Shown in pieces: positions 10,716 through 21,320 of a DNA stretch of 64,000 nt. Origin of the DNA: Alligator mississippiensis (Eukaryota > Chordata > Crocodylia > Alligatoridae); contig NC_081828.1 of NCBI RefSeq assembly GCF_030867095.1, positions 219,263,978 to 219,327,977 of the forward strand, given 5' to 3'. The notes under the pieces are model-generated. The model worked only from the letters and a program-made list of their open reading frames with translations. It had not been told where the DNA came from and did no database searches. How positions within the stretch are numbered: the first letter of the stretch is position 1; every line of letters begins with the position of its first letter. The position numbers and the translations under genes are program-made.

Positions 10716-11899
10716 GCCCTCTAGGGACCTGGCTACAGGACAGACGTGCCCCCTCCCCTCCGCCCCCAGTGCTTCCCTCTCTTTGCCCCCAATCTCCTCA
10801 CCTCTACGCCTCCAGCAGCCCATCTGCACTCACACCACCGCGGGGAAGTGAACGCAGCAAAGCCCGTCGTAGACCCCCGAGCCCTCATGTACCTCCTCGT
10901 CCAGAGCCAGCCGTGCCTCCTGGCTGCAGAACAGGCCCCAGGACATAGCGCCGGTCCCTTCCCCAGACAAAGTCTAGCCCAAAGCAGAGATCGGCCTGTT
11001 TGTATAAAGGGGCCGGTACATTGGAGCAGCAGCGCAAACCGAGATGCTGAGAGACAAAGGATCGCTTGTGAGGCACTGCAGAGAAGGCCTGTGCTACCCT
11101 GGTCCCAGGGCACCCGACCCCCGCAGACATCAGGGGACACAGGCTCCATCCTGCCGAGCGCTGGGACATGCACTTCACATCATACCCATGCAGGTTCCCA
11201 CTGCACCGAGGTCGCTGCATGGGCTGAGGCGCTTTGCATTGCTGATCAGAGCCGGGGTGCTCAGAGCTGGCAGGACAGAGCCCCTCTGCAGTCAGTGACA
11301 GCCCAGCTGCTGATTTCAGGGCAGCTGCACAGCTGCTACGCCTTGATGCATGATGCACAAGACAGCAGTCGCTGGCTCTATCAGCTGCGATGACTTGAAA
11401 TCCAAGAGCCAAATTCACCCCCTCCGCAGCTCTGCCCCTGGCTTTAGGGATGAGCGGGCAGCCTGGCAACAGTGGGCTGGTGATGAGACCTGGCACGGAG
11501 ATGTGGCTACAGGCTAGCTGATGGGATGCGAGATGCAGGACAGCACATGGCAGGGAGCCAGGAAGGGGCCAGGTCTCCCCTCCCACTGCCGCAGGTCTTG
11601 CAGGCCCGAGCTGTTGGCGCTCAGCTGCCCCGACCTGCTGGCTGTGCCTCCCACCCCTGCGATTCCCAGCCCGGCCTCCTACCCTCCTCCAAATAAACCT
11701 CCCTAGTCCCCGGCATGCAAACGGCCTGTTAGGAGCACAAGCAGAACGGAGCCGAAGACTGGCTTGCCAAGACCAGAGCGCAGGGGAGACATGGTACCAT
11801 CATGCAGCCCACACGTCACTACCCGCCTGGAGTTGGCCGGTCGCGGTGTCCAGGGAGCTCGCGGCCCACGGGGCTGCACTGTCCCCTATACAGGCAGTC

Positions 11900-12460
11900 T
11901 CTGGCCTCGGTCTTGGCATTGTCTCTGGTCCGGGAAGTCTTGGAGTCGCCGACTCGGACCCCTCGGAGCTGTAAAGAGCTGCTGTGCTCACGGCTCAGAC
12001 GTCCTGGGAACTCGGCCTCTGGCCCTTGCAGGGGACGGCAGGGCCCTTTGCTCCCACTGCTTTGGCCCGGGCAGGAGCTGCCCTGGCTCACACTCCTGGC
12101 AGCGCGGTAGCTCCTGCATGAAGCCTGTCTTGCACTCGGGGCATTTGAACAGCTCATCTCCATGGTGGGTTTTCCAGAGCTCCTACAGCCGAGGCTTTGT
12201 CCAGGCTCTGGGCAGGCAGGAGGGCTCCCATCTCCCTCGTGCACTGTGCAGGTCACCCCTCTGCTATGTGGGTGTTAGGACGGCCTCTCCCCGGCGCGGG
12301 TTTCTGGTGGGCTGCAGGCACCGGCCTCTCCCCGAAGGCTTTGCAGCAATCTCTCCCCACATGGGAGGGTCACCGAATGTGGAGAGAAGCTCTCTGGTTC
12401 CTGCCTCTCCAGCGATTAAATGGTTTCTCCGCAAGGCAAGCGCAAACAGATTGCTTCGGC
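11900..12460 (-). pseudogene. Fossil C2H2 finger sequence within the 3' UTR
   Basis: Minus-strand frames contain broken finger pieces: THHGDELFKCPECKTGFMQE (finger linker plus the C-x2-C half, about 12095-12170), CTVHEGD..ACPEPGQS with the second Cys replaced by Pro (about 12195-12250), and AEKPFNRW (about 12415-12440). They sit in different frames with stops between them. This looks like fingers once continuous with the gene's array and now disabled downstream of its stop. Alternative: a separate decayed ZNF copy. Confidence 0.4.
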
Positions 12461-13163
12461 GGGGAGCTCGGCGTCTCCTTCTCCCGTCTGGTTGACGGCA
12501 GGGGGAAGCTCTCCACGCCAAAAACAGCAGCTCTTCACGCGGCTGCTGAGGTCTTGCCTCTTTCACGCAGGCACCTGGTAAACGAACGCAGGTGGCAATT
12601 AGCGGGATGGTCCCAAAGGCAAATATTGTATTTGCCCAATTGCAAGATGAGGCGTCTTCCCCCATTTAGCACAGGGGGGAAAAAGCCCCTCATCTTACAA
12701 TCTCAAACACATGGTACAAGCAACCACTGTGGGTTGCTCTCCAGCCCCACCACCTCCCGGCACTGCCCGTGCCCTGCTACCTACCCCTGCGTGCAGCCTC
12801 TGCTCCCCACCTGCCCCTCTCCCCGTTACCTTTGCTCCCTGCTGGCAGGCTCCGCGCCACAGTGGGCCAGGACAGGCCGTCCCGCAGCTGAAACCCCCTC
12901 GTCAGGGCCACCACTGCTCACACCCAGCCCCAACCACCCTCACCCCCGACCACCCAGACACCTGCCTGCACGACGGAGCCAGCAGCCGGAGCGGGTGGCA
13001 GGGCATGAGGGCGGCTGCTCCCCGCTGCAAGGAGCCTGTGGGCGGTGGGGTGAGGGCAGCTGCAGCAGCCTGGGACACCCCAACCCGTAGCGCTTTCTGG
13101 GGTGCTCCCGTCTGGCTGGGGGGCACGGAGGCAGGGCCTCTGCTCATCCTGGGAGCTGGGGGC

Positions 13164-13813
13164 TCACGTCAGGGCGGGTGCGGGCAGGTGGGAGCACTGG
13201 TGGCCCTCCAGCATGCCCTTCTGGCTGAAGCGCCGCCTGCACTGGATGCAAGTGAACGGGGTCTCGCCGGTGTGGGTGCGCCGGTGCGCGGCCAGCCCGC
13301 TGCGCCCGCTGAAGCCCTTTCCGCAGTCGGGACAGACGAAGGGCGGCGTCGGGGACTCCCCGCTCTCCCTGCGGGCGCCGAGCACGAGGCGGCGCCCGCC
13401 TTGCGCGGTGCCGGCGCCGGCAGCAGGCGCGTGGGTGCGCTGGTGCGTGAGCAGGTTCTGCTTGAGGCTGAAGCTCCGGCCGCACTGGGCGCAGGGGAAA
13501 GGCTTCTCGCCCGTGTGCGTGCGCTGGTGCACGAGCAGGTTGTGCCGCAGCCCGAAGGGCTTCCCGCACTCGGGGCAGATGTAGGCGCGCTCGGCCGCGT
13601 GCAGCTTCTGGTGCCGCGTCAGGCTGGGCTGCTGCCGGAAGCGCTCCCCGCACAGCGGGCACTTGTACTCCCGCTCCTCCGCCTGGCTGTGGATCACCAG
13701 CGCCCGCTCCTCGCCCGGGCTCTCCTCCTCGCCCGCTGCCGCCAGCGATGCCGCCCGCTCCCCTCCGCCTGGAGACGCCGGGTCCTGAGTCTGTGCCGCC
13801 GAGCCTGCATCAC
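13164..13813 (-). CDS. Terminal zinc-finger exon of the five-finger gene
   Basis: Acceptor ttgctcccccag|GT at 13814-13815; the first two exon bases complete a Gly codon left by a phase-1 intron, the usual arrangement in zinc-finger genes. About 38 acidic, Ala-rich residues (DAGSAAQTQDPAS... EEESPGEERAL) precede five C2H2 fingers. Their cores are [40 protein letters not shown] and FTCIQCRRRF, each with an HX3-4H pair (QKLH, QRTH, QRTH, RRTH, QCSH). Fingers 2-3 share a canonical HTGEKPF linker. Fingers 3 and 4 are split by about 35 residues without a finger. The chain stops nine residues after finger 5, a small array for this family. Confidence 0.85.
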
Positions 13814-15906
13814 CTGGGGGAGCAAAGAGTGTGTCATTAAAGTGTGCAAAATATCACAATGCCCCTTTATACACCCACAGCACATCCACGCCTTAAAAAT
13901 CCTGCGCGTGGGTCCTGCCCTTGCACCTCCAAAAGGGTCTAGGGAAGATGCAGAGAAGGGCAACAAGGATGACGAGGGCTATAGAGGGGCTTGAGACTTA
14001 CAACACACTAAATAGTGAAGTCACTAGGGATTTATTAGCGACTGTCTCTCGCCAGACAAGAACGAGGGGTCACCGCATGAATCGAGCAAGCCGGAGGATT
14101 AAGACAAACACCAGGCAGCTCTGCGTCACCCAACGCAGCATTAACGTGGGGACTCGTCGCCACCAGACGCAGTGGGAGCCGAGAGCTCGGCAAACCCACA
14201 AAGGGGTTGCACACGCGCTGCGAGGAAAGGGGCATCAGGTGCTCTGGGGCAGGAAGTGAGGGGCACGGCCCCTGCGTCAGACCTGCCTGGACCCTCAGTG
14301 CTGGAGGCTACAAATGGGAGAGGAAAAGGGGAAAGTCTGCTCAGACCCAGTCACTCTCCCCTCCAGCCTCTGCTCTCTGCCACGGCGCGACAGGAGCCTG
14401 GGCAAGAGGGACCTGCGGTCTCATCACGTGCGAGGCAGGTCTTATTTTCTTGTGGGGTCCTTCCACCAGTGGGACGACTGGCCCCGCAGAAGAAGCGTCC
14501 CCCTCTGCCTCTCCCAGCAGCCATGGCTGAGGCTGTTACAACTCATCGCAGGCTGGAAGCTGGACTGCGAGGGTCACCTCGTTCTGCTCCCGGCTAGCTG
14601 CGAGCTGTGCTGTCCCCAACCCATCCCTGCTTTTCGGCTTGGAAAGCTGTGTCTGACCTCAGAGCCACACGACAGCCCCGGGCATCACCCTGCCTCTGCC
14701 CCTGGGATACAGGGGGGCTGCAGCCGCCAACGTCCTGCTGCTGCAAAGGGGGTCACGGGCGCTGCAGAGACCCGTGCCCCCGCTGCAGAGGAAGGCAAAA
14801 CCCCCCAGTCCGCACCAGTCTGAGCAGGGGGGAACCCCTTCCTGCATCCAAAGGTGGGGAAGCAGCAGTAGCCCCGATCCAATTTCAAACGCAGGTGGGA
14901 TTTCCATGCAATTAATCCGGTTGCAAGTCAAGTGAGACGCTTGCACCTAGCGAGACGGCCTGCACGAGGTGCGCAGGGCCTCGCTCTCCGGAAAGAGGGC
15001 GCACACCGGCCTTGGGCTCAGGCTGGATGAGAAAGACATACCCCTGGAGCTGCTGCAGTATCCAGGCGTTGCACGCTCAACAGCCCCTTCTCGCCGCAGA
15101 CGGGGCAGCAGTTTCTGCGTGGGCCCAGCCCCCCGCTCCCCAGGGTTACACAACCAGAGCCGTGGGGCTGGGAGGGACCCGCACAGGTCCCATCTAGTCC
15201 CAGCCCGGCCCGAGGCAGGATCAGGCCGGTGCAAACCCGCCCAGACAAACCCCGCGCCTGAGCTATGAGCAATGCACCAGCCAGCCCCGACGCGGCCCCA
15301 GGCATCGCCCCCGCCCGGCCCCCGGGGCACAGGGGGCCGCGGCCACCACCGTCCTGCTGCTGCAAAGGGGGTCGCGGGCGCTGCAGAGACCCCAGGACGA
15401 GGCCGTGCCCCCGCTGCAGAGGAAGGAAACCCCCCCCCACCAGTGCGACCAGTCCGAGCAGGGGGCAAATCCCCTCCCGCCCCAGTGCGGCGTGGGGCTG
15501 AGCCTGAGCGCGGGGGCGAGACCCCCCAGGCGGGACCCCGCGGGGTCGGTGGCAGAGGAGCACCGGCCCAACCGGGTGGGAGCAGACGCCCTTCCAGCCC
15601 CCGCCGCGGGTCTCACTCCTCGCCACCACCCCGGGGACAGGGCGCAGCGAGGACCCCCGGCTCCGGCCCCTCAGCAGGGGGAGGCCGAGCTGCTCGCAGC
15701 CTCCTGTGTCCGGCCTTGAAACGCCCCCAGCGCCAGGGGACGCGGCCAAGGGCACGCAAGGGGGCAGTGGCAGGGCAGCCCCACCAGCCCGGGGCGGCGC
15801 CGGGGGACGCGGCCAAGGGCACGCGGGGCGGCGGTGGCAGGGCGGGCGGCGCGGTACCTAGCTCGGAGCGCGGCCCGGCCGCCCGCAGCAGCCCGGACGA
15901 GAGCAT
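13164..15906 (-). CDS. C2H2 zinc-finger gene with five fingers (two coding exons proposed)
   Basis: Probable nuclear DNA-binding regulator. Proposed coding: exon 1 at 15858-15906 (starts MLSSGLLRAAGP, donor CTAG|gtaccg) spliced in phase 1 to exon 2 at 13164-13813. The product is about 232 residues: a short Ala/Gly/Glu-rich N-terminus and five C2H2 fingers. No KRAB or SCAN domain was seen between the exons, where the intron holds two interspersed repeats and a decayed LINE piece. The exon 1 region is CpG-rich, as expected of a housekeeping-type promoter. Position relative to RARRES2/LRRC61 matches that of human ZNF775 or REPIN1, but I could not confirm either from the fingers. Uncertain: exon 1, and whether extra exons exist. 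Confidence 0.65.
13920..14250 (+). mobile_element. Diverged CR1-like LINE 3' fragment
   Basis: ggtctagggaagatgcagagaagggcaacaaggatgac, aacacactaaatagtgaagtcactaggg and ggaggattaagacaaacaccagg follow the order seen in the CR1-like copy at 35550-36060. Strongly decayed. Confidence 0.55.
14665..14860 (+). repeat. Interspersed GC-rich repeat family, copy 2
   Basis: cccgggcatcaccctgcc, gggctgcagccgccaacgtcctgctgctgcaaaggggg, cagaggaaggcaaaaccccccagtc: same block order as 6828-7060. Intronic to the zinc-finger gene. Confidence 0.7.
15165..15600 (+). repeat. Interspersed GC-rich repeat family, copy 3 (long)
   Basis: Starts ctgggagggacccgcacagg..catctagtcc, then gaggcaggatc, gtcctgctgctgcaaaggggg, gaggaaggaaacccc, gagcagggggcaaatcccctcc and gcgtggggctgagcctgag. 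This copy and those at 28560, 50770 and 52755 define the full-length form. Confidence 0.7.
15858..15906 (-). CDS. Proposed first coding exon of the five-finger gene
   Basis: ATG at 15906 in a ccATGc context opens 16 codons (MLSSGLLRAAGPRSEL) plus one base, ending at the donor CTAG|GTACCG. The leftover G exactly matches the phase required by the acceptor at 13813, which is the main support. Sequence is CpG-rich. An in-frame upstream ATG at 15990 lies in the minisatellite-flanking sequence and is less likely. Confidence 0.5.
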
Positions 15907-15944
15907 GGCCGCATCCCGGCCGGCTCGGGCAGGCGCAGGAAGTG

Positions 15945-16640
15945 CGATCCGGATCCTGCTCCGGCTGCGATGGGGGCGGCGCCGGTGCAAGGCGGATTGT
16001 GCTCCGGGTGCAACGGCGGCAAGCCGGGCTCGGCTCCGGTGCAGTGGGAGGCGGCTTCAATGCAATCTGGATTCACCTCCCAAGTGCAAAGGGAGGCTGC
16101 TCCAGTGCAATCCGGATTGGGCTCTGGTGCAATGAGAGGCGGCTCCAGTGAAATCCGGATTGGGCTCCGGTGCAGTGGGAGGCGACTCCAGTGCAATCCG
16201 GATCAGGCTCCGGTGCAGTGGGAGGCGGCTTCAATGCAATCTGGATTCACCTCCCAAGTGCAAAGGGAGGCTGCTCCAGTGCAATCCGGATTGGGCTCTG
16301 GTGCAATGAGAGGCGGCTCCAGTGCAATCTGGATTGGGCTCCGGTGCAGTGAGAGGCGGCTCCCGTGCAATCCGGATTGGGCTCCGGTGCAGTGAGAGGC
16401 GGCTCCAATGCAATCCGGATTGGGCTCCGGTGCAATGGGAGGTGGCTTCAATGCAATCCGGATTACCTCCCAAATGCAATGGGAGGCGGCTCCAATGCAA
16501 TCCGGATTGGGCTCCGGTGCAATGGGAGGCTGCTCCAACGCAATCCGGGTTCAGGCCCGGGTGCACTGGAAACGCTGCTCTGATGTAATCCGGATCCTGT
16601 GCGGTGCGGCTGCGCCGGCCGGATTCTGCTCCGGTGTAAC
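15945..16640. repeat. 43-bp minisatellite (about 14 copies) at the zinc-finger promoter
   Basis: The unit gcaatccggattgggctccgg...tgcagtgggaggcggctccagt repeats with a 43-bp period. It is best preserved at 16080-16530 and degrades to both sides (first recognisable unit about 15945, last about 16630). Two units carry a shared variant, ctggattcacctcccaagtgcaaa, at 16070 and 16241, so a multi-unit block was itself duplicated. Because 43 is not a multiple of three and units lack stops, long open frames run through on both strands; these are not genes. It begins about 40 bp upstream of the proposed start codon, so it is promoter or 5' UTR. Confidence 0.92.
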
Positions 16641-18005
16641 CGGGCAGCTGAGGCCCGTCCCTTATTCCCGGTTCCTGTTTCGAAGCTCATCTCTACCAGC
16701 GGAGGCTGTGAGCCATGAACGAACCATGCAAAAGAGTTAGCGTTTCATCCACAATGTACCTTCACTAATAGAAATGCAAAATGATATCACGCGTCAAGTA
16801 CGTAGCCCCGAATAAAGGGCTGAGATGAGGCTGGGACTATGGGGCAAAACCCTTTCGGGTCACCCCAGACCCCACATCTCTCCCGAAGGAGCCCGAGCCG
16901 ACGCTCGGTGCGTGGGTGCCAGGCTGCTAGTGGGCAGCCCCGAAAACAATGTTTCCTCGTCATCTCAGCCGAATCTCAGCTCTTTATTCTGGGCCGTGTA
17001 CTTGACACGCGATATTATTTAACCTTTTTATCAGTAAATATACATTTCTGGTGGAATTCTTGCGCTGTAGCGTGTCTCCTTCATTAATAGCAGCTTCTAA
17101 TTGTGCAAAAGATGCGCTTTGAATAAGGAACTAGGAATAAAGAACCAACTTCAGCCTCACTGAGAAACTACAATTTTTCCTTTTCATCTGCATTGTTTCC
17201 TAAACCTTTTCTTCTTGCTTTTTGTTAAATGACAAGTCGACTTGCCTTGATCGGCTCTGCCTTTCTCTTGTGCACAAGGCCCGGCTGTGCAAGTAGCTAC
17301 CTGACCATCCCCTTATTGACCAGGGTGGACGATGCCCGCCATGAACACCTATCACGTTTAATAGTGATTGGTGAAATAAAGATTACTGCAGGGGTGGGGA
17401 TACAGTTCATCTTGTATCTATGTTCTTGTCCCTCTGCAGGGTTTTTCTCTTGCATTGCAAAAGGTATTTCCAAGATATCGCTAAAGAAGTACCATAACCT
17501 GTTTCTATTCCACAAAGGGTTGTGGAGCCCACAAAAAATTAGGCGCTGATTGCTGGGCATGGACCGCCAAGAGTTTTCTGCCTGTTCTGCACCCTTTGTC
17601 CTAACAGTTATACCCCTGTTTCCATAGGACTGAACTCATTCAGGAAGGCTTTCTTTTCCCAGCATCCTCATCTGTCTTCTCTATTTAATATATATTTTTT
17701 CTTTTTGCTGTGTGGAAGTGGACCTCAGTTTCGCCATCACCATTTGTGTCATTCAGCACAACTGTGATGCTGTTATACCAGCTGGCTGAGAAAGCGAGCA
17801 GCAATGCAAAGAAAATTTAAGTCTAAAAACAATCCCTCCCACAGTTTGGCATCTGAGGAAAGGTAGCTTCCTTGTGCAGGCTGAAGGATTTTAAGGATAG
17901 CAAGGATAGGGCATAAGATTATCAGTAGGCAAAAGCAAGTTGGGTGGTCACAAGTCCATGAACAAGTGAAAAGTGAAGCTGGGGAAGAGGAGCTGGTGCT
18001 AAAAG
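16640..18005. other. No gene recognised
   Basis: Base composition falls to AT-rich. Only short unrelated frames; the longest (17229-17549, plus) has no family resemblance. Confidence 0.5.
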
Positions 18006-18009
18006 AGGG

Positions 18010-18240
18010 GTGAGCTCATAGGATCATAGACAACGAGGGCTGGAAGGGAGCTCAGGAGGTCACCTCTAGTCCAAAGCAGGACCAGCCCCAAGTACATCAT
18101 CCCAGCCAAAGCTTGGTTTAGCTGGGTCTTCAAAACCTCCAAGGATGGAGAGTTCACCACCTTTCTGGGTAACTTGGCCCAGTGCTGTACTACCCTCCTA
18201 GTGGGAAAGTTTTTCCTAATATCCAACCTCAACTTGTGGG
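18010..18240 (-). mobile_element. CR1 LINE 3' tail, left part of an interrupted copy
   Basis: On the minus strand this is the CR1 tail: catcctagaaacc-type end at 18010, then ggaggtcacctctagtcc, gcaggaccagcccc, atcatcccagccaaagc, and ttttcctaatatccaacctcaactt at 18210-18240. It stops at the junction where another CR1 begins, and resumes at about 19345. Confidence 0.88.
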
Positions 18241-18241
18241 A

Positions 18242-19342
18242 AAACGGGATGATTGTGGGCTCAGCTGCTTGACGGTTCGGTGGGTGGGACGCTGGCTGCA
18301 GGGCTGGACCCAGAAAGTCCTCGTGAACGGGTCCGTGTCGTCCTGGCGAGAAGTGGCCAATGGAGTCCCGCAGGGTCCGTGCTTGGACCGGTGCTTTTCA
18401 ACATCTTTATCAATGACGTGGATGAGGGAGTGAAAAACTCGCTGGCCAAGTCCGCGGATAACACCGAATTATGGGGCAGCGTGGTCACGTCAGAAGATGG
18501 GTTGCAGATACAGGTGGACCTGGGCAGGCTCGAGAGCTGGGCAGACCGGACCCAGATGAAGTTTAACACTTCCAAGTGTAAGATGCTCCATCTGGGGGCA
18601 AACAACCCTCAACATACCTAACAGGCTCGGTGGTGACAGCTTGACTTGTACCATGGGCGAAAGGGACGTAGGGGTAATGATTGACCACTGCATGAACATG
18701 AGCCGTTGGTGCGATGCGGTGGTCAGCAGGGCAGACAACACGCTGGCATGCATCAACCCATGCACCTCATGTAAAACTAAGGCAGCAATACTCCTGCTGT
18801 ACTCGGCACTGGTGAGACCACAGCTGGAGGACTGCGTCCAGTTCTGGACACCGCACTTCAACAAGGATGTGGAAACACTTGAGCGGGTCCCGAGAAGAGC
18901 CACGCATATGATCAGGGACATGCAAGGCAGCCCTACGAGGAGAGGCCGAGGGACCTGGGCCTCTTTAGGCTACAGAAGAGCAGGCTGAGAGGAGACGTGA
19001 TAGCGACTTACCGCTACATCCGAGGAGTGCATCAGGAGCTCGGTGAACACCTGCTCACCAGGGCATCCCAAGAAAGACCAGGAGCAATGGATAGAAACTC
19101 CTGGAAGGTCACTTCCAGCTTAATATCAGGAAAAACTCCTTCACAGTCGAGATGTCCAGACTGGAATACACTCCCTGCAGAGGTGGTACGGTCACCTACC
19201 CCGGAGGTTTTCAAGAGGAGACTGGACAGTCACCGCGCTGGGGTCACCTAACCCCAGCTGTCTTCCTGCCTAGAGCAGGGGGGCTGGACCGATGATCTGC
19301 AAGGTCCTTTCCAGACCCTGACAAACTATGAATCTATGAATG
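18242..19342 (+). mobile_element. CR1 LINE copy inserted into an older CR1
   Basis: Plus-strand frames read VGRWLQGWTQKVLVNG, then GSVLGPVLFNIFINDVDEG, SADNTELWG and MKFNTSKCKMLHLGA. This is the RT palm-to-thumb part of CR1, then the 3' region with NHMxxRATHM-type wording and a tail ending tatgaatctatgaatg. The catalytic box reads SADNT instead of FADDT, so it is inactive. Confidence 0.9.
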
Positions 19343-19344
19343 TG

Positions 19345-19700
19345 AGCCCATTGCTCCTTGTCCTGTCATCTGCCCCACTGAGAACAGCCCAGCTCCATCC
19401 TCTTTGCAGCCCCCCTGCAGGGAGGTGAAGGCTGCTATTCAATCCCCTCGGTCTTCCCTTCTGCAGACTAAATCAGCCCATTTCCCTCAGCCTCTCCTCA
19501 CCAGTCCTGTCCCCCAGCCTCCAACCATTTTCATTGCCCTCCACTGGACTCTCCAATGTGTCCACATCCTTTTTACAGTCGGGGCCCACAGCTGGACACC
19601 GGACTCCAGATGTGGCCTCCCCAGTGCTGGATAGAGGGGAAGAATCATGTCCCTCAAGACCCTTTTGAGAGTGCTGTGGGCTGCCATGCAACATTAGCCT
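19345..19700 (-). mobile_element. CR1 LINE, right part of the interrupted copy
   Basis: Resumes the minus-strand copy: gagcccattgctccttgtcctgtcatc, ggaggtgaaggctgctattcaatc, and tgtccacatccttttta..ggactccagatgtggcctcc. Joined to 18010-18240 it reproduces the order seen uninterrupted at 21010-21320 plus 52120-52600. Confidence 0.88.
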
Positions 19701-19789
19701 TGTTAGGTGTGGAAACATTCGCAGAGATTTCAAATAGAAATCCAGTCTTAAAAACATGCTGCGGTCTTTCGTAGCTTTTTGCAACGGAG

Positions 19790-19880
19790 CAGTTGCTCTA
19801 TTATTTTTCTGTAGTCAAAAAAAAAAAAGGACCGAGCTGGCATTTTCTGAGGGGTGCCTTGAATTGAATGAGGGGTGATT
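19790..19880. mobile_element. hAT-like DNA transposon end fragment
   Basis: catagtc-type A-run then ggaccgagctggcatttt and ctgaggggtgccttgaattgaatgag resembles the ends at 38555-38859 and 60058-60215. Short and diverged. Confidence 0.35.
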
Positions 19881-21005
19881 TGAGTCTAAGGGGACCGCAG
19901 GATGAAGCAGGTGATTTCCACAGACGTTGGCCTGGTCATGCAGGGGGAAGCTCCCACCAAGTACCTCCTTGCATGGTATTAGCAACCCACGAGCACAGAG
20001 GATATAGTGTATTATTAGGACCTAAAGGAGCTCTTGCCCCATTTTTTTTTTTAGTATGAAAAAAAAAATCTCCATCCAAATATTCCTCAACAAAATTGCT
20101 CTTTATTGATGATAAACCATTTTAAAGGTTTGATAACCTCATCGATGTGGAGTCAGGAGACGATGCTTGCACGTTACCCTCCCTGTCCTGTGGAGAGAGG
20201 GAGAGGGGGAGAGGCGTATGTTTCCTTCATTAAGTAGCCTATACTAGCCCGTAATGAACAGTTTAATTGTTGGTCCTACCTATCCTGTACAGTCGAAGAT
20301 CCCCGTTACAAAGGCTGTTCTTGGGGAGAAATGGATGGCAATGAAGCGGGCTGCAGCCAGGTGTCCAAACCGTGCTGCAGACTTGTGCTCGGCACAGACC
20401 AGAAGCATCATTAAAAGTATGTTTTGCTCCTTTCTAACTGAAAAGGTTGGAGGATGAAGGAGCTGACTGGAGCATCCCGCGACGCCGGTGGTTTTGCTGC
20501 CTAGAGGAGAGGTTGGTGATGAAGATGTAAACACAAACCACATCACAAATGCACGCAGCCGTGGAAGGGGATGAAAACCGCGTCCAGCCCAGCACTGTGG
20601 CAGGATACATATGACCTAACCTCGCTCATTTTTAATGTCTGTGACTATTTTGCATGACTCCCGGTCTGTTTTCCTCAGGAATGCAAACCAAACTAAACTC
20701 AGTGTATCCTGGCAGCAAGGCAACAGGAGCCAGGGTTTGCATGGGTGTTTCCCATGTAGGAAACAGTCCTTCAGACATCTGGATTAGAGGTGTTTGACCG
20801 TAACCTATTGACCAGAGTGTAATGAGGTCCTCAGGCTTTCGCCATTAGAAAGCCAGCAGCAGGTGGTCAGCAGCTAGTAGGCCAGAGGGTGGGGAACCTG
20901 CTGAAGGTGATGAGCAGGGAATGAGGATGAGGATACAAAGTGGGTAAGAGCTCCAGGAGGAGAGGATGTAGTGTTGGGAAATGCACAGAGCCAGAATGGT
21001 CTCCT
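19881..21005. other. No gene recognised
   Basis: Moderately AT-rich, non-repetitive by eye. No frame with recognisable protein features. Confidence 0.45.
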
Positions 21006-21009
21006 TCCT

Positions 21010-21320
21010 TTAGACTCATAGACAAAGAGGGTTGATGGGATCTCAGGAGTCACATCTAGTCCAACCCCTGCTCCAAGCAGGACCAGCCCCAACTACATCA
21101 TCCCAGCCAAGGCTTGGTCTAGCCCAGGTCTTCAAAACCTCCAAGGATGGAGATGCCATCACCGCTCTGGATAGCTTGTTCCAGTGCTTCACCACCCTCC
21201 TAGTGAGCAAGTGTTTCCTAATATCCAGCCTCAACTTCCCTTGCTGCAGCCTGAGCCCATTGCTCCTTGTCCTGTCGTTTGCCCCCACTGAGACCAGCCC
21301 AGCTCCGTCCTCTTTGTCTG
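21010..21320 (-). mobile_element. CR1 LINE 3' tail
   Basis: tagactcatagacaaagagggttgatgggatctcagg, tccaacccctgctccaagcaggaccagccccaactacatc, aatatccagcctcaacttcccttgctgcag, then gagcccattgctcc. Uninterrupted counterpart of the split copy at 18010/19345. Confidence 0.9.

Noticed and set aside
12711-13994. 427-codon plus-strand open frame
   Set aside because: Antisense to the five-finger exon; same artefact.
15970-16566. Open frames of about 110-140 codons on both strands
   Set aside because: Produced by the 43-bp minisatellite, which lacks stop codons; period is not a multiple of three.
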